A stretch of 9,564 nucleotides of DNA from Erythrobacter sp. UBA2510 (lineage in GTDB: Bacteria; Pseudomonadota; Alphaproteobacteria; Sphingomonadales; Sphingomonadaceae), in contig DDNW01000044.1 of assembly GCA_002341345.1 (NCBI GenBank), forward strand, positions 10,339-19,902. Reading direction: 5' to 3'. Positions 6,833 to 9,564 of this stretch are shown piece after piece. Position 1 is the first letter of the stretch; every line of letters begins with the position of its first letter. The notes below the pieces were generated by a model. It was not told the origin of the DNA. It saw nothing but the letters and a program-made list of their open reading frames with translations, and made no database searches. Position numbers and translations under genes: made by a program.

Positions 6833-8623
6833 ATGCAGGTCTATGACGCCCCGATCCGTGACATGCGCTTCGTCCTCGAGGAGCTGCACGCAGATGACGG
6901 TTTCGGAAATCTCGTCGGCTTTGATGACTTCGATGCGGACACCACCGCCGCGATCCTTGAAGAGGCCAACAAGTTCTGCCGCGAAGTCCTGTTGCCGATC
7001 AACTGGTCGGGCGACCAGGAGGGCTGTCGCATCGAAAATGGCGTCGTGCGCACACCCGCGGGCTTTGAGGAGGCCTACAAGAGCTTCTGCGAAAGCGGCT
7101 GGGCGGGCCTTGGCGCGAAGGCCGAATATGGCGGGCAAGGCGCGCCGCATTCGATCGCCAAGATGGTCGAGGAAATGAGCTGCTCGACCAATCTGTCGTT
7201 CGGCCTCTATCCGGGGCTGACCAATGGCGCCATGGTCGCAATCGACGGCTATGCGAACGAGGACCTGAAAAATACCTACCTGCCGCGCATGGCCAATGGC
7301 GAATGGTCGGGGACCATGTGCCTGACCGAGCCGCATTGCGGCACGGACCTGGGCATGCTGCGCACCAAGGCGGAGCCGCAGGACGACGGCAGCTACCTCA
7401 TCACCGGCAACAAGATTTTTATCTCTGCCGGCGACCACGATCTGACCGACAATATCATTCACCTCGTACTGGCTCGCCTGCCCGACGCCCCCGAGGGGGT
7501 GAAAGGCATCTCGCTGTTTCTGGTACCCAAATTTCTGCCCAAGGATGACGGGACGCTGGGCGATCATAACAATGCCGGTCCGACTGCGATCGAGCACAAG
7601 ATGGGCCTCAAGGCCTCGGCGACCTGCCAGATGAGCTTCGACGGCTCGAAAGGCTGGCTGGTCGGCTCCCCTAACAAGGGGTTGGCGGCGATGTTCACGA
7701 TGATGAACACCGAACGTGTCGCCGTCGGCATTCAGGGCCTTGGCGTCGGCGAAATCGCCTATCAGTCGGCGGTCTGGTACGCGAAAGACCGTTTGCAGGG
7801 CCGCTCGCTCTCCGGCGTGAAGAACCCCGATGGCCCCGCCGATCCGATCATCGTCCACCCCGATGTACGCCGCATGCTGATGACCATGCGCGCCTATAAC
7901 GAGGGCTGCCGCGCGCTGAGTGCATGGGTCAGCCGCGCGCTCGATGCCGAGCATGCCGCGAAGGAGCCCGAGGAGCGCGAACGGGCAAAGGATTTCGTCG
8001 CCCTGATGACCCCGGTGGTGAAGGCGCTCTTCACCGATCTGGGCCATGAGAGCGCCCATCTGGCGGTGCAGGTCTATGGCGGCCATGGCTACATTCAGGA
8101 ATCGGGGGTCGAACAGTTTGCCCGCGATGCGCGGATCGCCCAGATCTACGAAGGCACGAACGGCATTCAGGCGCTTGACCTCGTGGGGCGCAAGCTGCCG
8201 GACAGGATGGGCCGCAATCTGCGCAGCTTCTTCCACCCGGTATCGAACTTCATCGAGGCGAACCTTGCTGATCCCGCCATTGGCAAGCTGGTCGGCGGTC
8301 TGCAACAGGCCTTCGGCGCGTTGCAGCTTTCCACCGGCCATATCGCCCAAAAAGGGATGAAGGACCCGGAAGAGGCCGCCGCAGCTGCGACCGATTACCT
8401 GCGCCTGCTCGGTTTCGTCGCGATGGGCTATTGTTTTGCCAAAGCGGCCAAGCTGGCCGCAGCCAAGCTGGCCGAAGGAACCGACGAAAAGGCTTTTTAC
8501 GAGGCCAAGCTGGTCACTGCCCGCTTCTTCTTCGACCGCCTGCTCCCTCCCGTTGCCGCGCAATTTATGGCGATCACCAGCGGCAAGGCGAGCATGATGG
8601 ACCTGCCCGCGGACGCTTTTTAA
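6833..8623 (+). CDS. Acyl-CoA dehydrogenase with C-terminal extension (FadE/DmdC-like)
   Basis: A 596-residue flavoenzyme that oxidises acyl-CoA to trans-2-enoyl-CoA and passes electrons to ETF, the first oxidative step of beta-oxidation. CLTEPHCGTDLG (163-174) is the family flavin/substrate block, with a cysteine (C169) where the generic signature has a small residue, as I recall for this long subfamily. The catalytic base is E440 in IAQIYEGTNGIQ (435-446), preceded by VYGGHGYIQE (414-423). About 150 residues beyond E440 form the extra C-terminal domain that separates this group from the ordinary 380-residue enzymes. Relatives include 3-methylmercaptopropionyl-CoA dehydrogenase (DmdC), but operon context points to fatty acyl-CoA. 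AGGAG nine bases before the ATG supports the start. It is the third and last operon gene, 42 bases after the fusion gene. Exact substrate is uncertain. Confidence 0.93.
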   Translation: MQVYDAPIRDMRFVLEELHADDGFGNLVGFDDFDADTTAAILEEANKFCREVLLPINWSGDQEGCRIENGVVRTPAGFEEAYKSFCESGWAGLGAKAEYGGQGAPHSIAKMVEEMSCSTNLSFGLYPGLTNGAMVAIDGYANEDLKNTYLPRMANGEWSGTMCLTEPHCGTDLGMLRTKAEPQDDGSYLITGNKIFISAGDHDLTDNIIHLVLARLPDAPEGVKGISLFLVPKFLPKDDGTLGDHNNAGPTAIEHKMGLKASATCQMSFDGSKGWLVGSPNKGLAAMFTMMNTERVAVGIQGLGVGEIAYQSAVWYAKDRLQGRSLSGVKNPDGPADPIIVHPDVRRMLMTMRAYNEGCRALSAWVSRALDAEHAAKEPEERERAKDFVALMTPVVKALFTDLGHESAHLAVQVYGGHGYIQESGVEQFARDARIAQIYEGTNGIQALDLVGRKLPDRMGRNLRSFFHPVSNFIEANLADPAIGKLVGGLQQAFGALQLSTGHIAQKGMKDPEEAAAAATDYLRLLGFVAMGYCFAKAAKLAAAKLAEGTDEKAFYEAKLVTARFFFDRLLPPVAAQFMAITSGKASMMDLPADAF

Positions 8624-8627
8624 CCGC

Positions 8628-8649
8628 CGCGCCCCGTAAACCCGGCGCG
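8628..8649 (+). terminator. Possible 3' hairpin after the beta-oxidation operon
   Basis: CGCGCC (8628-8633) and GGCGCG (8644-8649) pair perfectly around a 10-base loop, beginning four bases after the acyl-CoA dehydrogenase stop. The position suits an operon end, but no T-run follows, so a classical intrinsic terminator is not supported. It may be an mRNA 3' stem or a chance pairing in GC-rich DNA. Confidence 0.25.
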
Positions 8650-8710
8650 CCAAATGACACGCTTTCCGGATCGTGTGCCGCATGTCGGCTGACGCGCACG
8701 GCATTTTCCG

Positions 8711-8729
8711 GTCAATTGGACTATTGACG
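8711..8729. promoter_or_regulatory. Dyad overlapping a TTGACG element upstream of icd
   Basis: GTCAAT (8711-8716) and ATTGAC (8723-8728) are perfect reverse complements with a 6-base spacer, 84 bases before the icd start. The right arm overlaps TTGACG (8724-8729), a plausible -35 for icd, but the hexamer 17 bases on (CTGGTC) is a poor -10. An operator or promoter role is therefore only a suggestion. The rest of the 189-base gap between the operon and icd contains no gene that I can support. Confidence 0.3.
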
Positions 8730-8812
8730 GGCGCTCTCTTGCGTGTCTGGTCAGCGCTGCTAAAGCCCGCCGCAGATTTTCAGGACATTCGCAGAATTAG
8801 CAGGGATCCAAT

Positions 8813-9564
8813 ATGGCAAAGATCAAGGTCGTAAACCCCATTGTCGAAATCGACGGCGACGAGATGACGAAGATCATCTGGCAGTGGATTCGTGAACGCC
8901 TGATCCTGCCCTACCTCGATGTCGATCTGAAATATTACGACCTGTCGATTGAAAAGCGCGACGAGACCGACGACCAGATCACCGTCGATGCCGCCAATGC
9001 GATCAAGGAATATGGCGTCGGCGTGAAGTGCGCGACCATCACCCCTGACGAAGCGCGCGTCGAGGAATTCGGCCTCAAGAAGATGTGGAAGAGCCCGAAC
9101 GGCACGATCCGCAACATCCTGGGCGGCGTCGTCTTTCGTGAGCCGATCGTGATCGACAACGTGCCCCGCCTCGTACCGGGCTGGACCGATCCCATCGTCG
9201 TCGGCCGTCACGCCTTTGGCGACCAGTATCGCGCGACCGACACGCTGATCCCGGGCCCCGGCACGCTGCGCCTCGTCTATCACGGCGAAGACGGTACCGA
9301 GATCGACCTCAACGTCTTCGAATTCCCCAGCGCGGGCGTCGCCATGGCGATGTACAATCTCGACGACAGCATCCGCGACTTCGCGCGTGCCTGCATGAAC
9401 TACGGCCTCGACCGCGGCTGGCCGGTGTATCTGTCGACCAAGAACACCATTCTCAAGAAGTACGATGGCCGCTTCAAGGACCTGTTCGAGGAAGTGTTCG
9501 AAAGCGAATTCAAGGACAAGTTCGCCGAAGCGAACATCACCTACGAACACCGCCTGATCGACGA
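8813..9564 (+). CDS. icd: NADP-dependent isocitrate dehydrogenase, N-terminal 250 residues (cut by window edge)
   Basis: An open frame from the ATG at 8813 to the window end, about 60% of a roughly 405-residue enzyme. It oxidatively decarboxylates isocitrate to 2-oxoglutarate and makes NADPH in the TCA cycle. The protein is of the dimeric eukaryote-like class, not the E. coli class: [19 protein letters not shown] (5-23), the isocitrate-binding SPNGTIRN (94-101), R109, R132 in [15 protein letters not shown]139 in the same block, and the catalytic lysine K210 in [18 protein letters not shown]94, R100, R109, R132 and Y139 fall at the same numbers as in human IDH1, with the lysine two residues earlier. 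AGGGA six bases before the ATG is a good ribosome site. It lies 189 bases after the beta-oxidation operon and is probably transcribed separately. Confidence 0.96.
   Translation, partial: MAKIKVVNPIVEIDGDEMTKIIWQWIRERLILPYLDVDLKYYDLSIEKRDETDDQITVDAANAIKEYGVGVKCATITPDEARVEEFGLKKMWKSPNGTIRNILGGVVFREPIVIDNVPRLVPGWTDPIVVGRHAFGDQYRATDTLIPGPGTLRLVYHGEDGTEIDLNVFEFPSAGVAMAMYNLDDSIRDFARACMNYGLDRGWPVYLSTKNTILKKYDGRFKDLFEEVFESEFKDKFAEANITYEHRLID

Noticed and set aside
6779..8704. 641-codon open frame on the minus strand opposite the acyl-CoA dehydrogenase gene
   Set aside because: It is the mirror of a GC-rich coding frame; the translation shows no recognisable motif, while the plus-strand protein has full catalytic motifs.
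8666..8707. TGCCG / CGGCA pairing followed by TTTT as an intrinsic terminator after the beta-oxidation operon
   Set aside because: Only five base pairs with an 18-base loop and four Ts; too weak to call.
8780..9550. 256-codon minus-strand open frame opposite icd
   Set aside because: Shadow of icd, whose plus-strand frame matches the enzyme residue by residue.

Overview
This window looks like chromosomal DNA of a GC-rich alphaproteobacterium, most likely Sphingomonadales (Sphingomonas/Erythrobacter type). The pointers are a close CpdR-type cell-cycle response regulator, a long FadE/DmdC-like acyl-CoA dehydrogenase, a hydroxyacyl-CoA dehydrogenase/enoyl-CoA hydratase fusion with the dehydrogenase half first, and an NADP isocitrate dehydrogenase of the dimeric, eukaryote-like type. 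Genus is inference; no rRNA or other marker is present.

Layout: (1) bases 1-235, minus strand, the N-terminal part of an N-formylglutamate amidohydrolase-family gene, cut by the window edge; (2) 357-728, plus strand, cpdR, divergent from it across a 121-bp gap that holds an inverted repeat with a GANTC site in each arm; (3) 846-920, plus strand, tRNA-Val(GAC) with encoded CCA and a good sigma-70-type promoter upstream; (4) 972-3154, minus strand, a two-gene unit: a fatty acyl-CoA ligase (fadD-like), then two bases later a MerR-family regulator; (5) 3155-3325, a divergent control region with a near-perfect 16-bp palindrome; (6) 3326-8623, plus strand, a three-gene operon: thiolase, dehydrogenase/hydratase fusion, acyl-CoA dehydrogenase; (7) from 8813, plus strand, the first 250 codons of icd, running off the window.

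The centre (972-8623) is a self-contained fatty-acid beta-oxidation locus. The ligase activates the acid to acyl-CoA, the dehydrogenase makes the 2-enoyl-CoA, the bifunctional protein hydrates it and oxidises the 3-hydroxyacyl-CoA, and the thiolase releases acetyl-CoA. The two arms are transcribed divergently, and the cysteine-free MerR-type regulator is encoded with the ligase. It is the natural candidate to bind the palindrome and respond to an acyl-CoA, but this is inference. Icd, which handles acetyl-CoA-derived carbon in the TCA cycle, has its own leader and is probably a separate unit.

I found no phage, transposon, CRISPR, defence or otherwise clearly novel system. The genes are intact, in even codon usage and in familiar families. 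The points worth a second look are small regulatory structures between genes: dyads upstream of cpdR and icd, the beta-oxidation operator candidate, and an intercistronic hairpin.
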